A DNA stretch of 64,000 nucleotides from Rhodospirillaceae bacterium (lineage in GTDB: Bacteria; Pseudomonadota; Alphaproteobacteria; Rhodospirillales; Rhodospirillaceae), in the NCBI GenBank assembly GCA_040219235.1, contig JAVJSV010000002.1, positions 1 to 64,000 on the forward strand, read 5' to 3'. The notes below the pieces were generated by a model. The model did no database searches. It saw nothing but the letters and a program-made list of their open reading frames with translations, and had not been told where the DNA came from. The translations under genes and the position numbers were made by a program. Positions 42,856 to 51,082 of this stretch are shown here, piece after piece (the first letter of the stretch is position 1; each line of letters begins with the position of its first letter).

Positions 42856-43755
42856 ATGGAAATGCAGCAACTCAAGCGGTTTCTTGTTTTAACTGAAACG
42901 AAGAATTTTCACACTGCTGCTGAAATCCTTAACATGACACAACCCGCCTTGAGCCAAAGCATTAAAAAGCTTGAAGACGCGATAGGTGAGCCGTTGTTTC
43001 TGCGCGGTTCGCGAGGTGTTGAAATTACCGAAAGCGGTATGCTTCTGATCCCTCGCGCCAAGCTGATTCTAAAATTGCGCAACGAATTCGAGAATGACCT
43101 CGACACCATTCAAGAACGCCGCAACGCCAAAATTTCAATTGGTGTCGCACCTTATTTTACCCGCCGGCTCATTCCAGAAGCCTTAAACGCTTTCCTAGAA
43201 AAACAACCAGATGTCCTTATTGATGTATCTCAAGGACGCACTGTTGAACTTGTCGAAGCGCTTCAGCACGGCGCAATTGATATGGCCTTTTGCAGCATGT
43301 GGCCGGCGCTAAAAGACGACGCAGATATAGGCTTTGAAAAAATTTATGCCGAGCAGTTTTCGGTTTTCGCGCGCTCTGACCATCCTATATTCAAAGGATC
43401 AGAGGACCCTATCAGTCAACTCAATTTATACCCTTGGGCCGTCCATGACCGTGACATGATAGGCGCTCACTTTGCCAAAAAGCTCCAAGAAAAAGGATTT
43501 TCTGCGCCAAAGTTTCCCGTCGCCACACTGTCCTTGCAGATCATCATGTCACTGGTTTGCACGTCGGACCACATTGCCGTGATGTCTAATGACTTTGCCC
43601 AGGCAGAATTGCAATTGGGTAAAGTGCGCGCCATCCCGACAGATCTGGTTCATATGGAACGGCAAGATGGAATTCTTACCTTAAAAGATGCGCCACAATC
43701 GAGAGCACTGCGTGCATTTATGGAAGAACTACGACGCGTCTGCCTGACAAGTTAA
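42856..43755 (+). CDS. LysR-family transcriptional regulator
   Basis: 299 aa. The N-terminal winged helix-turn-helix (QQLKRFLVLTETKNFHTAAEILNMTQPALSQSIKKLE) is typical. The C-terminal co-inducer domain (about 90-295) has KISIGVAPYFTRRLIPEAL and GAIDMAFCSMWP. It is divergent from the kinase-hydrolase-binding protein run and converges on the MFS gene. By the usual LysR arrangement it probably controls the divergent genes in response to a small molecule. Confidence 0.92.
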   Translation: MEMQQLKRFLVLTETKNFHTAAEILNMTQPALSQSIKKLEDAIGEPLFLRGSRGVEITESGMLLIPRAKLILKLRNEFENDLDTIQERRNAKISIGVAPYFTRRLIPEALNAFLEKQPDVLIDVSQGRTVELVEALQHGAIDMAFCSMWPALKDDADIGFEKIYAEQFSVFARSDHPIFKGSEDPISQLNLYPWAVHDRDMIGAHFAKKLQEKGFSAPKFPVATLSLQIIMSLVCTSDHIAVMSNDFAQAELQLGKVRAIPTDLVHMERQDGILTLKDAPQSRALRAFMEELRRVCLTS

Positions 43756-43784
43756 CCCATTGAACAAGGTATTATGTAAGGTGA

Positions 43785-45041
43785 TTAAGCACGGGCATCC
43801 GAAAACTCTTTAGGATATTGCCCAAGAAACAGTTGAGAAATGCCGCCCACGACGAAAAGTGCGGCAGCGGCAAGCAAGACAGGTCCGTAGGACCCAGATG
43901 CATCAAAGCCGAAGCCAAACATGAGCGGACCGATGGCCGCGCCAGCGATCACTGGTGAGAAGAGAATACCATAAAGCTTACCATAATGGCGCAATCCAAA
44001 GTACCGGGATGTCATATACGCGACTAAATCAAACTCTGCTCCACCAGCAAATCCAACAAGAATGGCAGCAATAAGTGGACCCGACGGTCCGAGCACATCT
44101 AGGCCCCAGAGCAGACAGCCAATGGCCGGTAGCGCCATGACGACTGTTGACAAAACAGAGGCTCGCACATGATCCAGAAGAATGCCCGTAAGAATACGCC
44201 CGAGAAGAACTGAAAGCCCAATAGAGCCAGCCATCGAGGCGGCCTCTGCCCGAGACAAGCCATCATCGGTCAACATTGGAATGAAGCTAGAGATGAATCC
44301 CGAAATACTCGTTGAAAAGAATAGAAACGAGAACGCAATGATCCAGAACTGCGGCGTTTTCAAAGCCGCAGTTAGGTCCATTCCCGACTGCGGGTTAACG
44401 TCACTGTTGGGCTGAGCTGCAGTGCTCTGGGTGCTCTCGCGCATAAAAAACCAAAAGTAAACCAACGGCAGAACAACGACGATCGGCACTAACGCAAGTG
44501 CCAGATAGCCACCACGCCATCCATATTCTGCGATAGCCCATGTTACATAGAGCGGTCCTACAGTGGCAAAAAGCCCTGTTCCCATTAGAGTTAGTCCGAA
44601 GGCGAGACCGCGTTTCTTTTCGAACCAACTGCTCACAGCGCGGGTCCAGACGACAGGCGAAGTCCCGGCACCGAGGATGCCGATCAGCGCATAGGCAAGA
44701 TACAATCCCCATAGCGTGCCTGCCAAACCAGCCGCGCTGGCGACTGCCACAGACATACCAAAAACAGACCAGAGCGCTACCCGCCTTGGCCCATAGTTGT
44801 CTGTCAAATAGCCAGCGAGAGGGCCCGCAAAAATGAGCGTGAGATAACAAAACACAGTGGCGCTCTGAATGGCTCCCCGAGACCACCCATAGGCGTCCTC
44901 CAGCGGCCCTACAAAAGCACCAATGGTATAGATCGGCACAGCTGTAATGCCACAAGTCACACCCATTGCAGCGACGAGCAAGACCCGCCACCCTGTTTTA
45001 AACTCCTGTACTGAAGTCATCGTGCCACTATGGTTCGTCAT
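43785..45041 (-). CDS. MFS transporter (OFA/monocarboxylate-type)
   Basis: 418 aa with 12 predicted membrane segments. The order and motifs (GPLAGYLTDNYGPRRVALWS between segments 2 and 3, GTSPVVWTRAVSSWFEKKRGLAFGL, and GGAEFDLVAYMTSRYFGLRHYGKLYG in the second half) resemble oxalate/formate or monocarboxylate-type carriers. It likely moves a small organic acid across the inner membrane. It lies 82 bp downstream of the PF03640-repeat gene in the same direction and may be the last gene of the PQQ-dehydrogenase operon. Confidence 0.88.
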   Translation of the reverse strand: MTNHSGTMTSVQEFKTGWRVLLVAAMGVTCGITAVPIYTIGAFVGPLEDAYGWSRGAIQSATVFCYLTLIFAGPLAGYLTDNYGPRRVALWSVFGMSVAVASAAGLAGTLWGLYLAYALIGILGAGTSPVVWTRAVSSWFEKKRGLAFGLTLMGTGLFATVGPLYVTWAIAEYGWRGGYLALALVPIVVVLPLVYFWFFMRESTQSTAAQPNSDVNPQSGMDLTAALKTPQFWIIAFSFLFFSTSISGFISSFIPMLTDDGLSRAEAASMAGSIGLSVLLGRILTGILLDHVRASVLSTVVMALPAIGCLLWGLDVLGPSGPLIAAILVGFAGGAEFDLVAYMTSRYFGLRHYGKLYGILFSPVIAGAAIGPLMFGFGFDASGSYGPVLLAAAALFVVGGISQLFLGQYPKEFSDARA

Positions 45042-45123
45042 GCTTTATGGATACTTTCAATGTTTTGGTTCATCGACAGAGAGGCTTTGCGAGCAGGGTC
45101 TAGAGACGTCATTAGGTATCTCG

Positions 45124-46221
45124 CTAAGTCCGGGATCGACGAAGCCCAGTGTCAACCGGAATGATACGCCACCCATCGCCAATACGATAACCAACAGCGA
45201 TTCCGTTGCCTTTCATATCGCCGGGCTTTTGATCTCTTGTATGGGTATAAAGAAGTTGTCCTTTATAAGACCATTGCATTTGGCCTGCTTCATTTTCAAC
45301 GATGACCCAGTTTCCGACCGACTGTTCTTCAGGCTTAGCTAAAATTGCCCGCCAATTCGCTTTCATACACGCTTCAGGACACGTCTGCGCCGCATTGATG
45401 GCATTGATATCAACGGGTGCATAAATGGTGAGTCCCTCTTCATTGGCATAGGCCAACCCAAGGTCGACTTGTTCGACAGTGATCCACGGCGGCAACCCAG
45501 GAGCAGGTTCAAGGATGACCGCAAACCACTCACCCTCTAGTCCATGCCCATGTATGTCTTGCGGGTCATTGTCTTTGTCGTAAGTAAATAAAGGGTCCCC
45601 ATTATAAGACCACTGGCGCGCACCTTCAGCGATGGTTTGGATACTCCAATCACCTTGATCAAATGCGAGCCATGGAGCTTCAAAAGCGGACCAATGGTTT
45701 GGCAGCATCCGTTGCGCTTCAGCACTGGCGGAAGGCGTCCGTGAATAGAGTGTGCGCCCTCTGTGGTCAGCTAGAACTAAACCGAGTGCCGTTGTTTCGA
45801 TTGTCATACCAGCTGGCACTTGCCGTATTTCGAATAAAACTTGCCAACGCCCCCGCGCCTGCCCGTCTCCGAGCCGTGCTTGAGGAAATGTATCTTTCAC
45901 ATAGGTGTAGAGTGGTCTGTCTTTATAGGCCCACTGGAATGAGTCATCCGGACGCTTGATGACGCTCCACACCCCCTGATCCTGCGCAGTAGCAGGGGCT
46001 TGCAAAGGAGCCCACGTCTCCAAACAACCCTCAAGGCAGGTCACTTCGCCCGCAGCCGCCTCGGGTTCATTCCAGTACAGCGACTGTTGCGCTTCTGTCA
46101 TGAAATAAACGCCAGCGCCTGTCCTTTGAACCTGAATTCCCTCTGGAACACCGCTGGACTGCGCACTGGCTGTTGTCGTATAAATCGCCAGAGCGCTTAG
46201 GATCGCTAGAAGCTTCATCAT
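45124..46221 (-). CDS. Secreted protein with three PF03640-type repeats
   Basis: 365 aa with a signal peptide (MMKLLAILSALAIYTTTASAQ). Three repeats of about 100 residues follow, each ending with a variant of Q-W-[AS]-Y-[KN]-G/D-x-x-L-[YF]-T-Y/H and K/R-D-x-x-P. Repeats 1 and 3 carry a Cys pair (CLEGCLETW, CPEACMKANW); repeat 2 lacks it. These 'secreted repeat of unknown function' domains occur in proteins near redox enzymes. The start overlaps the DUF1552 stop by 4 nt. A redox or cofactor-binding role is inferred from context only. Confidence 0.75.
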   Translation of the reverse strand: MMKLLAILSALAIYTTTASAQSSGVPEGIQVQRTGAGVYFMTEAQQSLYWNEPEAAAGEVTCLEGCLETWAPLQAPATAQDQGVWSVIKRPDDSFQWAYKDRPLYTYVKDTFPQARLGDGQARGRWQVLFEIRQVPAGMTIETTALGLVLADHRGRTLYSRTPSASAEAQRMLPNHWSAFEAPWLAFDQGDWSIQTIAEGARQWSYNGDPLFTYDKDNDPQDIHGHGLEGEWFAVILEPAPGLPPWITVEQVDLGLAYANEEGLTIYAPVDINAINAAQTCPEACMKANWRAILAKPEEQSVGNWVIVENEAGQMQWSYKGQLLYTHTRDQKPGDMKGNGIAVGYRIGDGWRIIPVDTGLRRSRT

Positions 46222-47570
46222 GCCAAGATTTCAGCGATCGGGTTAGAGGTTCGCAAAGAACGGGTTCCCCACTCAGCTACTGGAACATCCATGATCTGCA
46301 TCAACGTCAAACCAATACGGGATTGAGGCGAAGCACTGCCCTTAACATGCATGCCTGTCTTGACGCGCCCACCAGCCTTGCCGATCGTAAGACTTGGAAT
46401 TCCAATCACGGAATGAGTTTTGGCATCGCTGGTGTCAGTTTGGGCAAAAATAAGCATGTTATCTAGGAGCGTTCCGTCACCTTCTCGAATATTAGAGAAT
46501 GTATCCAGCATGCGCGACAGAGCTTCGAAGCTCCTTTCATTGAACCACGCCGTTTGCACCTGATACCCAAGGTGATCATCGGGCGGCTCTTCGTGGGACA
46601 GTATATGGTGGGTAAACGTCGTTCCCTTAACCCGTAACTCTGATGCCGCCTGACAATACATCATATTGAACACACGCGTCTGATCACAGGCAAGTGCCAG
46701 TGCTAGAATCTGCGCCATGGCATCATGCGTGTCATTGACAGCCTCCACCTCGTACCCCAACGGGCCTTCCTCTGGCTGCTCTGGTTTGTGGCACGCCTCC
46801 ATCGCCGGTGGCGCTGATAGCGACACTTCCAGTTGCTGCTCTAGCTCACGGACTGATGTGAAATACTGATCCAATCGCACCTTGTCATCATAACCGACCG
46901 TTTGCACCAATCGTTTGCGGTCTTCCTCCACAGCAGACAAAACGCTTTGCCGCAACATAACGCGGGGGTCTGGTTTGAAATCCTTATCAGCCGGGTCTCG
47001 AAATTCCGGGCCAAACAGTCGAAGATAGAAATTCAAAGGCGATACTTCAGCCGCATTATGATTGCCCACGCTCCGATAAGAGTAACTGTCTATCGGATTA
47101 CCCGTACTTGAGAGTTCAAGAGACTTAAACCGGCTCTGATTACCGATCTTATCTGCAATGATAGTATCTAGTGTCGGCGCAGGAATCATCCCAAAGCCCT
47201 GCGGAACACTTCCCGTCTTCCCGGCGACCCATCCTGTATAGTGAACCGCACTAGCGGCACCATCGAGTGGTGTGTTGAACCCGCTAAAATAGTTTATGTA
47301 CTCTTTTTTGTACGGCTCAAGAGACGTGCATTCGTCAATGAATTCATAGTCGCTTCCGTCGAGGGCCCGCATACCGCGTCCTGGTGTATGCCCTAGCCCC
47401 CAAAACCAAGTTCCGAATCTTAGTGGCATTGGTGCGCCCGAGGCCAAAGCAGAGCCCTGATCATTGAGGAACAAATTCAGAAATGGCACACCGACGCCCA
47501 CGGTCGCTCCAGCAAGGGTGCCGCGCAAAAATGAACGTCTATTGGGTTTATGTGTCTTCAGGAGAGTCAT
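46218..47570 (-). CDS. DUF1552 protein, Tat-exported
   Basis: 450 aa. A twin-arginine signal (NRRSFLRGTLAGATVG ... LNLFL) precedes the DUF1552 domain, with PLRFGTWFWGLGHTPG, NYFSGFNTPL and HILSHEEPPDDHLGYQ. Such proteins are almost always encoded beside DUF1592-type cytochromes, as here (4-nt overlap at 47567-47570). Their activity is not known; the fold is related to sulfatase or alkaline-phosphatase-like DUF1501 proteins. Tat export suggests a cofactor inserted before export. Confidence 0.85.
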   Translation of the reverse strand: MTLLKTHKPNRRSFLRGTLAGATVGVGVPFLNLFLNDQGSALASGAPMPLRFGTWFWGLGHTPGRGMRALDGSDYEFIDECTSLEPYKKEYINYFSGFNTPLDGAASAVHYTGWVAGKTGSVPQGFGMIPAPTLDTIIADKIGNQSRFKSLELSSTGNPIDSYSYRSVGNHNAAEVSPLNFYLRLFGPEFRDPADKDFKPDPRVMLRQSVLSAVEEDRKRLVQTVGYDDKVRLDQYFTSVRELEQQLEVSLSAPPAMEACHKPEQPEEGPLGYEVEAVNDTHDAMAQILALALACDQTRVFNMMYCQAASELRVKGTTFTHHILSHEEPPDDHLGYQVQTAWFNERSFEALSRMLDTFSNIREGDGTLLDNMLIFAQTDTSDAKTHSVIGIPSLTIGKAGGRVKTGMHVKGSASPQSRIGLTLMQIMDVPVAEWGTRSLRTSNPIAEILA

Positions 47571-49273
47571 GAGTCTGAGCCTTTGCTTGTCGTCTTCAGA
47601 TTTCCCACTTGTGTTTCTGCGCTGCTATCTAATTGTGGCGCAGTAACCGCAAAGAAGTTTTCACTTGCGGCAACCGAGTGAAGTAAGGGTTTAAACCGGT
47701 ACCCACTTTCGGCGAACTGATTAATGAGAAAACTAAGCCAATCTTTCTCCTCAGGGCCTGGTTTACGCGCCAAACCATAGGCAAGCGTTTGTTCAACCAG
47801 ACAAACCGGAATTGCAGGATTCTGACTTAAGGCATCGGCCAATCCAAACTGGTTGGCATAATCAATACCATCAAGGTTTCCGCTGACATCAATCTCGAAG
47901 CCCATATCTTTCGTTCTGTATTGCCCCGCACCATCATAGTTCTCAAGAGACAGGCCAATGCCGTCCGTGAGCCTATGACACCCTGCACAAGATGCTACAG
48001 AATTATGTACATCGAGACGTTCTCGGGCCACCAATTGCTGCGAACTGGGCTCATTAAAGACGCTAAAATCTATGTCAGCAGGCGGTTCAGGAATAGTCTG
48101 GCACAACAGTAACTCCCGAACAGCTTTTCCGCGGATGGTTGGAGAACTTCGACCCGGGTGTGAGTGTAACGCGATAAATCCCGCCAGTGATTGAATGCCA
48201 GAGCGCCCTTCACTGTCTGCGAATTCGTAGGGTGTCCACAGATCGGGTTCTGACACTGGAGTTCTATAAACACGACCCAGGGGCCCACTCATAAACGTCT
48301 TTCGAGTGACAAATAAATCTCGGTAATCCGCATCGTCATTTAGCAAGTGATGTTCGATCGTAAGGAGCAATTGCTCCCGCGCATCCTCCGTCGCTTGCGG
48401 ATCAAATGCCGGATAGATGAGATTGTCTTTTTCAAGATGATCAAACTCATCAAGATGAAGCATGTCAGCAAAAAAAGCTTGCACACCACGACTCAGGCGC
48501 GGTGACTGCATCATACGACCTAGCTCAGCTTCTAAGCCTTTTGAGGTGGAAAGGGCACCAGACTCCGCAGCATCCAGCAAAACTGCATCAGGTGTGGTGT
48601 TCCACAGAAAGAAACTCAACCGGGCCGCTTTCGCATAAACGGTCAGCTCTACATTCTCCGCCGAGACATCTTCCACCTCGTCTATGACGAAGAGAAATTT
48701 AGGGCTGACCATTAAAGATGTAAGGCCGAAGGCGAGACCCTCGTAGAAATTGCCGAGTTGTTTGCTGGCTGTTTCGGTCAAATCAATAGCTTGTGAGAGT
48801 TCTGATTGATCAAGCGACCGGCGAAATAATAGTCGACCAACGGGCTCTAAAAATGCCCTTGCGCAAGCCTCATCTGGTCCATCAATTCGGGCTGGTTCAC
48901 AGGGCATGAACAATCCACGGTTCTGTTCGTTTAAGACCTGTTCTGCAATGGAGTGAGCGAGTTTTTCATATTTATCGAAACTCGATGCCGAAATGGTTGC
49001 GTTACCAGCACCAATGGAGACCAAGCCATCCTGGCGGAGAATCGGATCGAAACTTCCCGAAACGATAATGTGGTCACCAAATAAGTCTGAAACGACGTTG
49101 CGGTATTGCTGTTCTGTTAAACGGCGCAAGGTTGGTTCCGCACCTTCAATGACCGGTACCGGCTCACTACAGGCAGAAATGCCAAATAGGAGGGCTGTTG
49201 CCATCAACATCGTCTTCATACTTGAAGACCGGTGAAACCTAGATTTCTTGCTCTGGTTAATCTTATCGTTCAT
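47567..49273 (-). CDS. DUF1592-type c-cytochrome lipoprotein
   Basis: 568 aa. Domain order is DUF1587 (LRRLTEQQYRNVVSDLFG), DUF1595 (FLEPVGRLLFRRSLDQSEL), DUF1592 (AARLSFFLWNTTPDAVLL), DUF1588 (GFIALHSHPGRSSPTIRG) and DUF1585 at the end. One heme site SCAGCHRLTDGIG lies in DUF1588. A lipobox LFGISAC marks it as a lipoprotein. The start at 49273 overlaps the upstream stop by 4 nt; an alternative ATG at 49219 (MKTMLMA) gives a more typical signal peptide. It is the likely electron carrier of the operon; its partner enzyme is unknown. Confidence 0.88.
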   Translation of the reverse strand: MNDKINQSKKSRFHRSSSMKTMLMATALLFGISACSEPVPVIEGAEPTLRRLTEQQYRNVVSDLFGDHIIVSGSFDPILRQDGLVSIGAGNATISASSFDKYEKLAHSIAEQVLNEQNRGLFMPCEPARIDGPDEACARAFLEPVGRLLFRRSLDQSELSQAIDLTETASKQLGNFYEGLAFGLTSLMVSPKFLFVIDEVEDVSAENVELTVYAKAARLSFFLWNTTPDAVLLDAAESGALSTSKGLEAELGRMMQSPRLSRGVQAFFADMLHLDEFDHLEKDNLIYPAFDPQATEDAREQLLLTIEHHLLNDDADYRDLFVTRKTFMSGPLGRVYRTPVSEPDLWTPYEFADSEGRSGIQSLAGFIALHSHPGRSSPTIRGKAVRELLLCQTIPEPPADIDFSVFNEPSSQQLVARERLDVHNSVASCAGCHRLTDGIGLSLENYDGAGQYRTKDMGFEIDVSGNLDGIDYANQFGLADALSQNPAIPVCLVEQTLAYGLARKPGPEEKDWLSFLINQFAESGYRFKPLLHSVAASENFFAVTAPQLDSSAETQVGNLKTTSKGSDS

Positions 49274-50511
49274 TTGCGCACACTGGTTATATTTTCGGCC
49301 AATCGTTCAGCATCACTCTGATCATCATCCGTAATAATAAATCCTGCGACTGCATCGAAGGTGAAGGCCGATGACAACGCCGTGCACTGGCCGGTTTCAG
49401 GATCGGGGTAACCGTCCGCAAGCTCGTGGGCGGCAACATACATAGCCGGACAACTATACTGCCCGACCGGAACATTATGCTGCACCTTCTGTATATGATC
49501 CCAAAAACTAGAGACAGGGTGATACCCCGCCCAAAGACCTTTTGCCCTCGTACCTTCCTCTGAAATATCCATTTCTATGCGGAAGTCGCGGAACACCATA
49601 TCTGTAAAGCCATCATTGCCATGAAGCGGCAGAGTCACGTCACCAGATTCTGTGGTGAGCACGCCATCGGTTATCTTGCCTGATACCGTGTCGCCATATC
49701 TGTTCTTTATTGTTTGATAACTGCCGTAGGGAACAATGCGTCCGACCGTATCAAAATTCAAATCCGTTGCTGACAAATAAAATGAAACCTCAACGTCGTC
49801 ATCATTGCGTGGGTCGTCGACATTTTTAACATCAATAAGAATAATGCCTTTGCTCTCATCCTGACGCTCACGATTGGCGTGGTGTTCGAGATAGCCTTCA
49901 GACCTATAGCCATACACACAGCCCATCAAACGATAGAGTTGGTTATCAACACCTGTCGTCTTTCCATCCGGTGTTTGAAAGTTGCCATGAGCACAGCTTT
50001 TGGGTGTTGCGCTGCCGTCCTCATTCCCGTCAAGATTCATCCCATAGGAATACTTGCCCGTGACCGTGCGCATGGGGGGATCTATGACCGATTCCGGATG
50101 CCAGCAAACATCCTCTCCATTTGGGCCACGCAGGTATTGGTTAGGCCGTCGCGGCAAATCTAAGACTTGTAGCGTTCCGCCCCCAGTCTCTATGTCTTTT
50201 TCTTCAGGAGACAAGCCGTTAAACCAAATTTCATCATTTCCAATGACGATGCCTTCTGGACATTCCTCCATATATTCCGTGTCGTATATGGCCGTATACC
50301 AAGATTCGACAACAAAACCGAGCCGGTTTGCCTCCGCCGCATTCGCTTCGTTGGCCTGGCCTGAGAAGCAGCCCGCAACCAATGCAATAGCAGAAATTTT
50401 AACAGAACTCATCGACATCAAACCGAACTTCAGTTTTGAATCCACTTTCGCTTTTACTCCTGTGCTGCAGATCATGTCTTTCATCCCTAGTCCGTCAGTC
50501 TCGGTCTTCAT
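49270..50511 (-). CDS. Secreted protein of unknown family in the PQQ/DUF1592 operon
   Basis: 413 aa. An internal Met (MSMSSVKISAIALVAGCFSG ... NAA) begins a good signal peptide, so translation may start about 31 codons after 50511; I keep the long frame because it starts 4 bp after the CHRD stop. The mature part is acidic and Cys-containing (EECPEG, DVCWHPE, KSCAHG, GCVYGY, YSCPAM, GQCTAL) and rich in beta-type segments. No heme, PQQ or metal signature is visible. I do not recognise the family. Its stop overlaps the DUF1592 start by 4 nt, so it is an integral part of this operon. Confidence 0.75.
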   Translation of the reverse strand: MKTETDGLGMKDMICSTGVKAKVDSKLKFGLMSMSSVKISAIALVAGCFSGQANEANAAEANRLGFVVESWYTAIYDTEYMEECPEGIVIGNDEIWFNGLSPEEKDIETGGGTLQVLDLPRRPNQYLRGPNGEDVCWHPESVIDPPMRTVTGKYSYGMNLDGNEDGSATPKSCAHGNFQTPDGKTTGVDNQLYRLMGCVYGYRSEGYLEHHANRERQDESKGIILIDVKNVDDPRNDDDVEVSFYLSATDLNFDTVGRIVPYGSYQTIKNRYGDTVSGKITDGVLTTESGDVTLPLHGNDGFTDMVFRDFRIEMDISEEGTRAKGLWAGYHPVSSFWDHIQKVQHNVPVGQYSCPAMYVAAHELADGYPDPETGQCTALSSAFTFDAVAGFIITDDDQSDAERLAENITSVRK

Positions 50512-50514
50512 AAT

Positions 50515-51018
50515 TTAATTGTATTCGGTTTTCTTAAAACCGGGGGGCGGCACCGTATCCAGTTTGCCGCGCAATTCACCGTGATCATAATTCTCTGTTT
50601 TCAGAAGGACATACGTCCACCCAAGCAGCATGTATTGGACATGTGAATCAGATACCTTGAGAGACCCCGTGATCGGACTCTCCAAACCATTGATACCCAA
50701 ATCAATAATTGCGACCGCATTGGTGCCTGGCTGCGCCGGTCCATGAAGAGTTATGCCCGTGGGAGGTGATGTGAGATTTTCGTATTCCACCTCCCAACTG
50801 ATTTCCATCGTGTTGAGGTCGAAGCGGACTTTCGCAAACCCTGCCCCTTCACTTTGTGTCAGTATGGTCTGGTGATCTGCAGACAGATCCGCTTCAAATA
50901 AGCGGATACCGCCCCAGGCATCTTCAGACTGGGCCGGTAAACTGGCAAACAGAGTCATCAACATACCACCAAACAGCATGCTTGTTTTGTGAATGAACCG
51001 GGTTAATTGCCAAACCAT
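50515..51018 (-). CDS. CHRD-domain secreted protein
   Basis: 167 aa with an N-terminal hydrophobic signal (MLFGGMLMTLFASLPAQ). The CHRD domain covers about 40-155: FEADLSADHQTILTQSEGAG, ISWEVEYENLTSPPTGITLHGPA and a C-terminal HGELRGKL. CHRD is a beta-rich extracellular domain of unknown enzyme function, known in chordin and in bacterial secreted proteins. The gene is 64 bp downstream of the PQQ dehydrogenase and 3 bp upstream of the unknown secreted gene. Confidence 0.85.
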   Translation of the reverse strand: MVWQLTRFIHKTSMLFGGMLMTLFASLPAQSEDAWGGIRLFEADLSADHQTILTQSEGAGFAKVRFDLNTMEISWEVEYENLTSPPTGITLHGPAQPGTNAVAIIDLGINGLESPITGSLKVSDSHVQYMLLGWTYVLLKTENYDHGELRGKLDTVPPPGFKKTEYN

Positions 51019-51082
51019 AGTCAGGTACCTTGCTCCAACTTCCTGTTGGGTTGCTGTGTTTGCCCTGTAATTCTTGTTGCCT

